Positions 1 through 7,572 of a DNA stretch of 23,803 bases are shown here, one piece after another. Origin of the DNA: Acidobacteriota bacterium (lineage in GTDB: Bacteria > Acidobacteriota > Terriglobia > Terriglobales > Acidobacteriaceae); assembly GCA_023441255.1 (NCBI GenBank), contig JAEZPW010000302.1, positions 1-23,803 of the forward strand, written 5' to 3'. How positions within the stretch are numbered: the stretch's first letter is position 1; each line of letters opens with the position of its first letter. Below the pieces are notes generated by a model that saw only the letters and a program-made list of their open reading frames with translations, was not told where the DNA came from and made no database searches. The position numbers were made by a program, and so were the translations under genes.

Positions 1-772
1 GGTGTAGAAAGCTCTCAGGGCACAACGTGGGGGCGAAGACCAAGTACCCGGTTCTCAATCCCTTGCCAGCATTGGAGACTGGCTGGTCTTTCCAGTCGAC
101 ATGGGCATCCACATCGCCTCGAAGATATGAAACGTGCCACCCCGAATTCGCCGTCGCGTCGGTGAACGCTGTATCCAGCATCGATTCGTTTTTGTGCTTG
201 TCTCCCGAGAAGTGTAGCCAACGATAACTTAAGCAGGCGTTCTGCAGAACGAAGATCACGAACAGATAAGAAGATTGACTCTGTGCAACGTGCTCGGTGA
301 CCCTAGCGAATGCTGTCCTAAACTTGGCGAACAGCGAGCGGAGCGTGCCTGAGTCAGCTCGTTCCAGCGTATGGAACCAACATCCTGTCGCCTTCTCCCG
401 CAACAGTTTTTCCAAGTCTTTGCGTATGGACTCGATTTCACAGTTGTGGGCCTTCTGCTCGACATGAGCGATTGGGGTACGGTCACTGCCGATCAAGGTG
501 ACGTCGACGCGAGCGCTCATCGGGGTCGTGCCCTTTTGCGTGTAGGTTTCCGCGGTAGGAGTCTCAACACAGAAGCAGTAGCGCTTGTCGACCGTCAGAT
601 GTTGTACGAAGAGAAGCTTGGCCTCTTGCTCGCTAATCCTAAGTGAGCCGTCCCGTTTGCGCGGAAAGATCAGGCCGTAGCTGCTGGGCTGTTCTTCATT
701 CGCGTACATCGTCGCAAGATCGCGGCAGACCTTGATAGCCAATTCTTCAAGGTATTCTTCCAAACCGTTCAT
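1..772 (-). CDS. Hypothetical protein with PD-(D/E)XK-like signature, cut by the left edge
   Basis: An open frame starts at the ATG at 772 and stays open to base 1, giving 257 visible residues; the C-terminus lies outside the window. I translated it by hand from the reverse complement. A likely nuclease core is visible: Glu48/Glu50 in a first helix, Asp90 in a strand (SARVDVTLIG), then Glu105-Gln-Lys107 (HVEQKAHN) in the next strand. That spacing fits the PD-(D/E)XK fold. A helical, charged segment and a conserved-looking WFHTLE stretch follow. No membrane segment or signal peptide is seen. The neighbour on the same strand is the small protein at 907-1137, 134 bases upstream. It could be a restriction-type or defence nuclease, but I do not recognise a named family. 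Coding status is well supported by the long, protein-like frame; the nuclease role is inferred from motif spacing. Confidence 0.8.
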   Translation of the reverse strand, partial: MNGLEEYLEELAIKVCRDLATMYANEEQPSSYGLIFPRKRDGSLRISEQEAKLLFVQHLTVDKRYCFCVETPTAETYTQKGTTPMSARVDVTLIGSDRTPIAHVEQKAHNCEIESIRKDLEKLLREKATGCWFHTLERADSGTLRSLFAKFRTAFARVTEHVAQSQSSYLFVIFVLQNACLSYRWLHFSGDKHKNESMLDTAFTDATANSGWHVSYLRGDVDAHVDWKDQPVSNAGKGLRTGYLVFAPTLCPESFLH

Positions 773-863
773 CGCGCACCTCTAGCGCCGTGCGTCTCAG
801 TAGTCCTACGAATGGTACTTGGAGGCTGTCCGCAAGGAAAAGGTCTTTCATGTGGCCGGAATG

Positions 864-879
864 CTTCGCAAAAGCGAAG
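864..879 (-). terminator. Short hairpin downstream of the 907-1137 gene
   Basis: A perfect 6-bp stem (CTTCGC/GCGAAG) with a 4-base loop lies 28 bases past the stop of the minus-strand gene ending at 907. No clear U-tract follows on that strand, so it may be only a weak terminator or transcript-end stabiliser, or chance. Confidence 0.25.
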
Positions 880-906
880 AGACAACATCTCCTGATCAGT
901 TTCACG

Positions 907-1137
907 TCAGGACGACTGCCGGAACGAGGCTAAATGCCAAGTGCCTTCCGGCGTGGATGTTTCGTGACGCAAGATATAAAGGTTGCCGTCATCGGCACGA
1001 ACCTTGAAGTATTCGTCCTCCCGCCCGTACCACTGGTCCAGCACCTCTTCGACCAGATACTCGTGTCCGTCCAGCCGAAAGCGAACCGGCCGTTCGTCGG
1101 CTTTTCGCCCGGAATAGCATTCGACCTCTAATTTCAC
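907..1137 (-). CDS. Small conserved hypothetical protein, 76 aa
   Basis: The protein-like part of a longer open frame begins at the GTG at 1137. Upstream of that the frame reads through a low-complexity CAC/ACG tract that does not look coding. The product (MKLEVECYSGRKADERPV...) alternates beta-type and charged residues with a compact acidic/aromatic centre (EVLDQWYGREDEYFKV, then DDGNLYILRHE), consistent with a small all-beta domain. I recall very similar short proteins of unknown function in Acidobacteriota genomes, which is the main reason for the lineage guess; this is memory, not a search. It is transcribed away from the plus-strand cluster at 1240, with 102 bases between the two starts. 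GGGA lies only a few bases ahead of the GTG, which is closer than ideal, so the start is moderately certain. Function unknown. Confidence 0.72.
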   Translation of the reverse strand: MKLEVECYSGRKADERPVRFRLDGHEYLVEEVLDQWYGREDEYFKVRADDGNLYILRHETSTPEGTWHLASFRQSS

Positions 1138-1239
1138 TCCCGCATTCTCGCACACGCACACGCACCTGCAAGTGACGTGCGCTCGAATGTTCGCCCATAG
1201 AAGCACGCAAAGATCTCGCCATTCACGGAGGAACTGAGT

Positions 1240-1545
1240 ATGGCTACCGGTCCGTACGAGTACGGAACATCTGATCTCAGCGCGCGCCTCACCCCTGAAG
1301 AACTGGAAATGGCGCGCAGACAACGAGCACTCGAACTGAACAAACACTCGGGTTCGGGAGCGGAATTGGAAGCCAGACACGGCCGGATATGGAGTCCCGA
1401 CGAGTTGGCGCGCGATTTCGAGGTTATCGGTTTTGCCGCTCCTTACGTGGTGGTGCGCCGGAGAAGCGATGGCACGATGGGCAGCCTTGAGTTTCAGCAC
1501 CATCCCCGCTTCTACTTCAACTTCGAGGCCGACCAGCCCGCTTAA
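1240..1545 (+). CDS. Hypothetical protein, 101 aa, first gene of element cluster
   Basis: ATG at 1240 is preceded by ACGGAGGAACTGAGT, a strong Shine-Dalgarno site at good spacing. The product has a charged helical N-terminal half (LTPEELEMARRQRALEL) followed by a beta-rich half with VVVRRRSDGTMGSLEFQHHPRFYF. The second half resembles a small beta-sheet or substrate-binding fold, but I do not recognise the family. It opens the plus-strand series that leads through two more small proteins to the SNF2 ATPase, so it is probably an accessory protein of the same mobile element. It has no transmembrane segment and no cysteine motif. Coding status is well supported by the start signal, the length and the position; the function is unknown. 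Confidence 0.78.
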   Translation: MATGPYEYGTSDLSARLTPEELEMARRQRALELNKHSGSGAELEARHGRIWSPDELARDFEVIGFAAPYVVVRRRSDGTMGSLEFQHHPRFYFNFEADQPA

Positions 1546-1612
1546 CCAATCGATCCCCTCCATCAATCCGCAGTATTTCCAACGAAGAAAGTGCCAAGAA
1601 CAGGAGAGGAGT

Positions 1613-2149
1613 ATGAGCGCCCTAGATAGTGTGCTCGCCGATCTCGTCGAAGCGGATCGCGAGTGCGCCTACGTAACCGTCAAGCGAGAACCGCTGGAAA
1701 ATCTTATCGAGGAATGGCTTGCTCGCGGCGATCAGATTTCACTGCTTTGCGGTGTGCTCGCCCGCGCGCAAAAGGAACTTCTGGCTGCATGCCCAGTACC
1801 CGCGTTGGCGATGAAGCTTGGCGAGCCATCACAGGAGGCCATTCTGCGCGAACTGAACTCTGCAACCGCGCGGCAGGCCACCTCTATCGCTCATCACCGC
1901 CACGCGATCCGGCAACATCTGGCGGCCCGGCTGAAACAGGTATTGCGCACCGCAATCAGCGAAATTCACCAGCACATTACCGAGGCCATGTTGAAGGGGC
2001 AGAGCGAGTTGGCCGAACGCCTCGAATCGGAGCGCCAGACGGTGCAAATCCTGATCGGCGCAATTGATGCGACAGTCAATCGCCTCATGACGCAGGAACT
2101 GGCGAAGGTCAGACAGGAGGGAGACAAGAATGCCGCGTCCTCAGCCTAG
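1613..2149 (+). CDS. Hypothetical helical protein, 178 aa
   Basis: The open frame extends upstream to 1433 but the real start is the ATG at 1613, preceded by AGGAGAGGAGT; the upstream part only shadows the 1240 gene. The product is almost wholly alpha-helical by composition. A C-terminal stretch of about 80 residues (VLRTAISEIHQHITEAML...LMTQELAKVRQEGDK) is rich in Glu, Gln, Ala and Leu with heptad-like spacing, suggesting a coiled coil or helical bundle. It overlaps the next gene by 20 bases, so the two are probably translationally coupled. A structural or DNA-handling accessory role in the element is plausible by position, but no known domain is recognised. Confidence 0.85.
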   Translation: MSALDSVLADLVEADRECAYVTVKREPLENLIEEWLARGDQISLLCGVLARAQKELLAACPVPALAMKLGEPSQEAILRELNSATARQATSIAHHRHAIRQHLAARLKQVLRTAISEIHQHITEAMLKGQSELAERLESERQTVQILIGAIDATVNRLMTQELAKVRQEGDKNAASSA

Positions 2150-2405
2150 CTTGAAACCCGCCCATTGCGAGTACGCCGTTGACATGCTTCTTAACGTGAT
2201 CAACGAGGCAAATTGCTTCTTCGCTGGCCGCCACAACTGGCTTTCACCGCTGACCAGTGACGAGGATCGCCAGCAGTTCGTCGCGCGCTGCTGCGAGTGG
2301 TGGAACCATTCCGTTTGCCCCGCGATGGACCAAGTCGGAGCCGAATGGAACGAAACGCAACAGCGCTTTGAATTCCACACGCTCAGCCGGTCGTCTATGC
2401 TCTAG
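2130..2405 (+). CDS. Hypothetical protein, 91 aa
   Basis: ATG at 2130 sits after GACAGGAGGGAGACAAGA, a very good Shine-Dalgarno site inside the end of the previous gene (20-base overlap). The product is rich in Trp, His and Cys (for example CCEWWNHSVCP) with a helical look and no membrane segment. The cysteines at CC...C could bind metal, but no standard zinc pattern is complete. It ends 41 bases before the SNF2 ATPase start, so it probably belongs to the same transcript. Family not recognised. The overlap with its upstream neighbour and the ribosome site make it a credible gene despite its small size. Confidence 0.8.
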   Translation: MPRPQPSLKPAHCEYAVDMLLNVINEANCFFAGRHNWLSPLTSDEDRQQFVARCCEWWNHSVCPAMDQVGAEWNETQQRFEFHTLSRSSML

Positions 2406-2446
2406 CCCCTTCCATCCCCCATTCCCATGCGTGATCGGAGTTCCCG

Positions 2447-4717
2447 ATGGAGAAGCTCGAAACCATCCACGATTATCTGCGCCACCACTCCGAGGAAATC
2501 GGGAATCGGATCTTGAGGTCGTACCCGGCCCTTTATGGCGCCGAGGAACCGCCGTCTCCTTTATTGGCCCGCATGCTGCGGAGCCCTTATCCGGCGCAGA
2601 CGATGGCGATTATGGGAGTGAGCCGCCGCTGGCAGCTGGCGCGCAATGCCAACGTCGTTGCCGAATGCGGAGCGGGCAAGACGCTGATTGCGCTCGGCAG
2701 CATGCTGGTACACAGCGCAGGGCGGCGCTTCACCGGCTTGGTGATGGCTCCTCCTCATTTGGTCGAGAAGTGGGCGCGCGAGGCGTTCCTGACCCTGCCG
2801 CAAATTCGCGTGTTTCTGATCGATGACCTGCGGAATGGCGGCAGCCAGCGCGAGCCGCATGGCATCAATGAAGTCCGCCTGCGGCGCGGCGAGATCGTGC
2901 GCGAGGGATTACACACGTCCGTAAGCGAGTTGCGCCGACTCGGACGCGAAGGCTGGCAGCGGCTCTGTCCGGCCAGTTCAATCTTTTGTGTCGGTCGCGA
3001 AAAGGCCAAGCTGTCCTACTTTTGGAAGCACTGCTATGGCCGCGCGCGCTCGGGACCGTACCTTGGCTCACTCACGAATCCGGACACCGGAAGGCCGGTC
3101 GAGACCGACGGCGTGCGCTTGACAGCAATGGACTTTGACAAGAAGCGTCTGCATGAACTCGTCGATCAGCCCAAAGGCGGGACGACGCGCTATTGCGCCC
3201 TGTGGCAGGCAGACCGCGACAAGATCGCTCGTATGGCCCCAGCGGAGTATATGGGCCGGTACATGCCGGAGTGGTTCGACTATGCCATCGCGGACGAGAT
3301 CCATCAACTCGCCGGAGACACCGCCCAAGGCAACGCGCTGGGCGTGCTGAATCGGGTGGCGAAACGCTTTCTGGGGCTCACGGGAACACTGCTGTCGGGC
3401 TACGCCGATGATCTGTTCAACACCCTGTTTCGCACCGACCCGAAGCGAATGATCGCCGATGGCTACGAGTGGGGCGCGGCGGGCCGCGAGCGCTTCACGC
3501 GCGACTTCGGCGTGATCGAAACCATTGAGCGCATCACGGTCGAAGACAACGCCTGTTCGAAGAAGACGAATAAGACGGTCACGATCAAGCGCAAGCCGGG
3601 AGCCTCACCGTTGCTGTTTGGCGCCTACCTGATGGACCACTGCGCCTTCATCGCCCTGGAGGACATTTCCGACGGCCTCCCCAGTTACCGCGAAGATGTC
3701 GTGGCGGTACCGCTAGGCCGTCCGCTGAAACCGGCTTACGAACAACTGGAAGAAGAAATCAGGGCCTGCCTCGAAGCGCATCGCGGCAACAGCAGCGTGG
3801 CGGCGACCATGCTTAACGCGCTGCTGGCCTGGCCCGATCATCCCTACGGCTTCGGCACGCTCTACGGCTCCGAGTTCAATCCGGACACCAAGTCGCGTGA
3901 GCGATTTGTGATTGCGGAAACCGTCGACATGGACTCGAACCTGACGTATCCCAAGGAGCAGGCGCTGCTCGACGAGGTACAGGCGCAGTTGGCGCGTGGG
4001 CGTAAATGCCAGGTCTTTGCGGTTTACACTAACAAGCACGATGTCACTGCCCGCCTGGAGCAACTTCTCCGTGCGGCCGGAATCCGCACGGCGATCCTGC
4101 GCGCGACGGTTCCCACGCATAAGCGAGAAGCGTGGTACCGGGATGCGTTGCGGCGCGGTATCGACGTCGCGATCTGCCATCCCAAGATCGTCGAAACCGG
4201 ACTTGATCTTTTGGACTTTCCCACCATTCTCTTCCACGAGACTGGCTACTCCCTGCACACCTTGCGCCAGGCCAGCCGCCGCTCCTGGCGCATCGGCCAA
4301 CGGCGGCCGGTGGAGGTGAAGTTCTTCGCCTACAAAGACACCATGCAGGAAGTCTGCCTACGGCTCATGGGCAAGAAGCTTCTGGTGGCGTTGGCAATGG
4401 AAGGAAAATTTGCCTCCGAAGGGCTGCAGGCCATCGACGGCGATGACGAAATGTTGACCGCTATGGCGCGGGAGTTGGTGGAGAACAAAGGAATCGGCGA
4501 GTCTGCGCAGAACGTCTGGCGCAGTCTCGGCCAGTTGCGGCCGATGCCGCAAGTCCCCACTGCGGAAGCACTCGATATCTCACAGGTGCAAGACGCCGAG
4601 GCCGGGTCGCCTCCCAGCGACGGCAGCCTGCCGTCTACGCCCGAGTTGGAGAGTGTGGCCGGGGCAGCGCACTCTCCCAGCAAGCCGACCGAAGCAGAAC
4701 AACTCTCGCTCTTCTGA
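2447..4717 (+). CDS. SNF2-type DEAD/DEAH-like ATPase with C-terminal beta-clamp motif
   Basis: This 756-residue superfamily 2 ATPase carries motif I ECGAGKT at residues 73-79, Walker B DEIH at 283-286, motif III LTGT followed by LLSGYADDLF, and motif VI QASRRSWRIGQ at 608-618. The last is the SNF2/Rad54 form. Such proteins translocate on double-stranded DNA and displace proteins or remodel DNA rather than unwind it. An unusual Cys/aromatic-rich insert lies between motifs I and II (about residues 183-240). The last five residues, QLSLF (752-756), follow a Pro/Ser-rich linker and match the canonical bacterial beta-clamp-binding peptide QL(S/D)LF, which suggests docking on DnaN. It starts 41 bases after the small gene upstream and ends 31 bases before the HTH gene. 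Mobile-element ATPases of this kind are often found with DUF932 and ParB-like genes. The biological substrate is not known. Confidence 0.92.
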   Translation: MEKLETIHDYLRHHSEEIGNRILRSYPALYGAEEPPSPLLARMLRSPYPAQTMAIMGVSRRWQLARNANVVAECGAGKTLIALGSMLVHSAGRRFTGLVMAPPHLVEKWAREAFLTLPQIRVFLIDDLRNGGSQREPHGINEVRLRRGEIVREGLHTSVSELRRLGREGWQRLCPASSIFCVGREKAKLSYFWKHCYGRARSGPYLGSLTNPDTGRPVETDGVRLTAMDFDKKRLHELVDQPKGGTTRYCALWQADRDKIARMAPAEYMGRYMPEWFDYAIADEIHQLAGDTAQGNALGVLNRVAKRFLGLTGTLLSGYADDLFNTLFRTDPKRMIADGYEWGAAGRERFTRDFGVIETIERITVEDNACSKKTNKTVTIKRKPGASPLLFGAYLMDHCAFIALEDISDGLPSYREDVVAVPLGRPLKPAYEQLEEEIRACLEAHRGNSSVAATMLNALLAWPDHPYGFGTLYGSEFNPDTKSRERFVIAETVDMDSNLTYPKEQALLDEVQAQLARGRKCQVFAVYTNKHDVTARLEQLLRAAGIRTAILRATVPTHKREAWYRDALRRGIDVAICHPKIVETGLDLLDFPTILFHETGYSLHTLRQASRRSWRIGQRRPVEVKFFAYKDTMQEVCLRLMGKKLLVALAMEGKFASEGLQAIDGDDEMLTAMARELVENKGIGESAQNVWRSLGQLRPMPQVPTAEALDISQVQDAEAGSPPSDGSLPSTPELESVAGAAHSPSKPTEAEQLSLF

Positions 4718-4748
4718 GATCCCACAGCCCGACAAGATGAGGGGCACC

Positions 4749-5432
4749 ATGGAAGCATTATCGTCACACAAGATGCCGGAGGAGTGTCCGCCGCCAGACG
4801 GCGCCTCGACCCTAATCAACATCAACAGTGCACCACGCCGCGTGCGGCGTAAATACACATTCACCGACCAAATTGATCAGCTGATCCGTGAGTTGTACTT
4901 GAACCGTCCCGATAGCAAGACTCGACCGGGAATTCGCGCTTTAGCCAAGAAGGTCGCGATTCCGCATTGGGCGCTCAAGAAGCGAGCCCGTGAACTGGGA
5001 CTGGCGCGCACCAAGGAGCTGCCCTGGAGCGAGCCGGAGTTGCAGATCCTTGCTCGCTACGCATGGATGAGCGACGAGCGTTTGAGCTTGAAGCTCAAGA
5101 GTGTCGGGTACACGCGAAGTGCCACCGCCATCCGGGTGAAGCTGAAGCGCATGTCGTTCAAGAAAGGCGGCGACTTCTACTCGGCCAACAGCCTAGCGCA
5201 GGCTCTCGGCATCGATCCCCATGCGGTAACCCGCTGGATCAACGCCGGACAACTGAAGGCCACCTCGCGCGGCACCGCACGCGGCGCGCGGCAGAACGGC
5301 GACATTTACTTGATTCGCGAGAAGGACGTGCGGCGCTTCGTGCTCGAACATCCCTCGGACATCGATCTGCGCAAAGTGGACCAGCTTTGGTTCCTCGACA
5401 TGCTCACGAACGGGCTGGCGCAGATCGCGTAA
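4749..5432 (+). CDS. Multi-HTH DNA-binding protein, 227 aa
   Basis: The frame is open from 4653, but ATG 4749 has AGGGG five to six bases upstream and lies after the ATPase stop, so it is the chosen start; ATG 4737 is an alternative. Three helix-turn-helix-like units can be read. Residues about 60-85 (GIRALAKKVAIPHWALKKRARELG) and about 93-135 (WSEPELQILARYAWMSDERLSLKL...RSATAIRVKLKRM) look like HTH or SANT/Myb-type units. Residues about 143-200 form a MerR/excisionase-like HTH (SANSLAQALGIDPHAVTRWINAGQL, then YLIREKDVRRFV). The product is basic. It sits between the SNF2 ATPase and the DUF932 gene, so it may regulate the element or load the ATPase on DNA. DNA binding is well supported; the specific role is not. 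Confidence 0.87.
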   Translation: MEALSSHKMPEECPPPDGASTLININSAPRRVRRKYTFTDQIDQLIRELYLNRPDSKTRPGIRALAKKVAIPHWALKKRARELGLARTKELPWSEPELQILARYAWMSDERLSLKLKSVGYTRSATAIRVKLKRMSFKKGGDFYSANSLAQALGIDPHAVTRWINAGQLKATSRGTARGARQNGDIYLIREKDVRRFVLEHPSDIDLRKVDQLWFLDMLTNGLAQIA

Positions 5433-5583
5433 TCGCCCGCTTCGCCGCATCCGTTTCGCTTCTCCATGCAGTTCCGCACAACTCTGCAACCCGATAGGGG
5501 CCGTACCGCCGGTAGCGGCGACCACGGACACAACTGCGCCCGTCAGAGCGCACGGTCCGCACCACTCGATAGGAGGCATCCCC

Positions 5584-6323
5584 ATGCTTGAGACTGGCAC
5601 ATTGATTTCCAGCAACACCAAGATTGGGCGGCCCGAGTTGGCACAAGTGCCGACGCCCGCCGCAACCGCAACGCATCGCCCGATTCCGCACCACGAAATT
5701 GTGGAAGCGTGGTGGAAACCCTCAGCTTCCGCCAGATCGGTGTTGTCAACGAGGAATACGCCGTATCGCCGGATGGCATGAAGATGTTCGGGGTACTGGA
5801 TTTGGCCACCGGCTTCGAAGGCTGCCGCTTCTCCATCGGCGTCCGTAACAGCCACGACAAGTCTTTCCGGCTCGCGATTACCACTGGATTGCGAGTTCTC
5901 GTGTGCGAAAACATGGCTTTCACCGGGGACTTCACCCCAGTGTTGGCCAAGCACTCGAAGAACTTCTCCCTGCAGGACAGCCTGGCCATCGGCGTCGACC
6001 GCATGCAGCGCAACTTTGAGCCGATGCGACGGCAGACCGAGCAGTGGCGGCAGCAGCAGCTTTCCAGCGCCACGGCCAAGCTGCTCATCTACCGCGCGTT
6101 CATCGAAGGGGACCTGCAAGCTCCAAAGCATCTTGCCGGCGTTGTCCACGACCTCTATTTCAATCCGAAGTATGAGGAGTTTCAGCCACGCACCATGTGG
6201 AGCCTGTCGAACGCGTTCACTTCGGCATTCAAGGAACTGGAGCCGATTCCGCAGTTCAAGGCGACGGCCAAGCTGGGCGCGTTCATGGAAGTGGCCAGCC
6301 TATCTGGCCTGGACAACAACTAG
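5584..6323 (+). pseudogene. DUF932 (phage/plasmid-like protein), single-base frameshift
   Basis: ATG at 5584 follows GATAGGAGGCATCCCC, a strong ribosome site. The first frame reads as a DUF932 N-terminus up to HHEIVEA (to about 5709) and then turns to nonsense, stopping at 5781. The next frame begins at GTG 5709 (VVETLSFRQIGVVNEEYAV) and continues the same domain through GMKMFGVLDLATGFEGCRF, VRNSHDKSFRLAITTG, ENMAFTGDFTPVLAKHSK and PRTMWSLSNAFTSAFKELEPIPQFKATAKLG to the stop at 6323. Restoring one base at 5707-5709 gives a continuous 246-residue protein. DUF932 proteins are typical of plasmids and phages and often sit near ParB-like genes; their function is unknown. Either the gene is recently broken or the base is missing from the assembly. 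Translation of the C-terminal part alone from GTG 5709 is possible, but no good ribosome site precedes it. Confidence 0.85.
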
Positions 6324-6369
6324 GGACGGGGATTGCCATGGCACGAGTTCCCGGGAGCGCGCCGAGGTG

Positions 6370-6405
6370 TAGAGGCCGGTCGATTTGGCGCGTCGACGGC
6401 CTCTA
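6370..6405. terminator. Hairpin between convergent DUF932 and jetD genes
   Basis: Arms TAGAGGCCGGTCGA (6370-6383) and TCGACGGCCTCTA (6393-6405) pair over 13 bp with one bulged G and a 9-base loop. The right arm covers the jetD stop codon at 6403. It separates convergent transcripts and could act in both directions. No U-tract follows on either strand, so intrinsic termination is not certain. Confidence 0.5.
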
Positions 6406-7572
6406 GATGCCCACAGCGAAGGAATTGAGCAGATGCTCACGGAGCCTATCCGCGGCGTACGTCAATGGAATTCGTTCTTGCTCAAGAAGCACCTCTTCTT
6501 GCGCAAGATAGTTGAAGGCATGACGCTCGTCTTCCGTAAGGAGCAACTGCGCTTTGGATCGGAATGGCATTCCCTTAACCCAATAAGGCCGGAAGCGATC
6601 AAGTGTCTCTCTGGTCATCATCACACTCTCGGTGTGTGGCACAGCTTTGCGAAGAGTTGATAGGCCCTCAAATCCGTGCGAGTCCAAATCGCCCCAGTAG
6701 AGCACTCGCATCTGTCGGAGCCAGTCAAGGCGCGCTAGATGCGCGACGGCATCGCCAGAACCTAAGATTGCGATCGTCCTTCGCAGGATCGGCAGCGTCA
6801 AGAAGGTTAGTTCGTTCTCAATCACCAGGGCGACCTCGGCTGAAGTTTCCAAGGTGCCGGCATGCTCAAGGGGCAGTGCGAAATCGCTGAACGGTAATTT
6901 CCCGGAAGCCATCAATGTATGGTCCAGGAGCCGGAACCGTACGAGTGGTTGCTTCTCGCGAAATCCAAACCGCCGCTCGAAAGTGTTCCCAAGAGGTTCG
7001 AAACACTCAGGGGCAACGATTGGTATCAACTCCCCCAGAATGCCAGTGTTTCGTTCGATAAACTTGGTGTCTACCGAAACTGGTAGCTCTCGGAAGTAAC
7101 AATCCGGCCGTCCGTGTCTTCGGAGATAGCCGCAGACTGCCAGTAGCTTTTCCCACTCCGACGCGTGTTCTACGATTCTTGACGGTTTTGAGCAGCACCA
7201 CTCTGTCAGCGCAGGGAACGTCTGAACGATGAGATGGTAGTCCTTCTCAAACTGGGCCACTTCGCCACATTTTCCGAGAAAACGTGTGTAGTTCTCCCGA
7301 GTTGAGAAACAAACACCGGACGGAATCTCTTGTTCGCCAAAACGCCTGAACTTCCGCTTTGTCCATTCGATTTCGTATCCGTATCCGATTGCATCGCGGG
7401 AATTTGCTCGCAATTCCGCCAGTGCGCTCAGTGTTTGAGCGTAGTCTTCGACCTGCGACATGCCCGACCCGAAAACGCGAAGCGGGAAGAATGGCGCGCC
7501 GCCAGCAACAGCCCGCAGGAAGGCTTCGTACTTGCCGATCGCGCGTTTGTGGATCTGTTTAGGTGACAGCAT
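6403..7572 (-). CDS. jetD: Wadjet nuclease subunit JetD (DUF3322 + DUF2220)
   Basis: The 389-residue product matches JetD in length and layout. An N-terminal DUF3322 arm (about 1-190) is followed by a DUF2220 TOPRIM-like catalytic domain. TOPRIM acidic residues are visible: Glu252 in VIENELTF and the DxD pair Asp295/Asp297 in LYWGDLDSHGFEGL. In type I Wadjet, JetD is the endonuclease that cuts DNA extruded by the JetABC SMC complex, eliminating small closed-circular DNA such as plasmids. The ATG at 7572 lies inside the end of jetC (14-base overlap), implying translational coupling at the end of the operon. No truncation or missing catalytic residue is seen, so it should be active. Family assignment follows established knowledge of Wadjet; activity here is inferred. 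Confidence 0.95.
   Translation of the reverse strand: MLSPKQIHKRAIGKYEAFLRAVAGGAPFFPLRVFGSGMSQVEDYAQTLSALAELRANSRDAIGYGYEIEWTKRKFRRFGEQEIPSGVCFSTRENYTRFLGKCGEVAQFEKDYHLIVQTFPALTEWCCSKPSRIVEHASEWEKLLAVCGYLRRHGRPDCYFRELPVSVDTKFIERNTGILGELIPIVAPECFEPLGNTFERRFGFREKQPLVRFRLLDHTLMASGKLPFSDFALPLEHAGTLETSAEVALVIENELTFLTLPILRRTIAILGSGDAVAHLARLDWLRQMRVLYWGDLDSHGFEGLSTLRKAVPHTESVMMTRETLDRFRPYWVKGMPFRSKAQLLLTEDERHAFNYLAQEEVLLEQERIPLTYAADRLREHLLNSFAVGI

Noticed and set aside
819..1007. Plus-strand open frame across the left intergenic region
   Set aside because: It runs antisense over the conserved small protein at 907-1137 and lacks a ribosome site.
1148..1165. CACACG/CACACA-type short repeat
   Set aside because: Too short to be a repeat array; probably part of the divergent control region only.
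5504..5514. TACCG-C-CGGTA palindrome upstream of DUF932
   Set aside because: Eleven bases in GC-rich DNA is easily due to chance and it is not near a clear promoter.
6338..6406. Tiny ORF (about 22 residues) after DUF932 with an upstream G-rich stretch
   Set aside because: It reads into the hairpin and jetD end; too short and without recognisable content.
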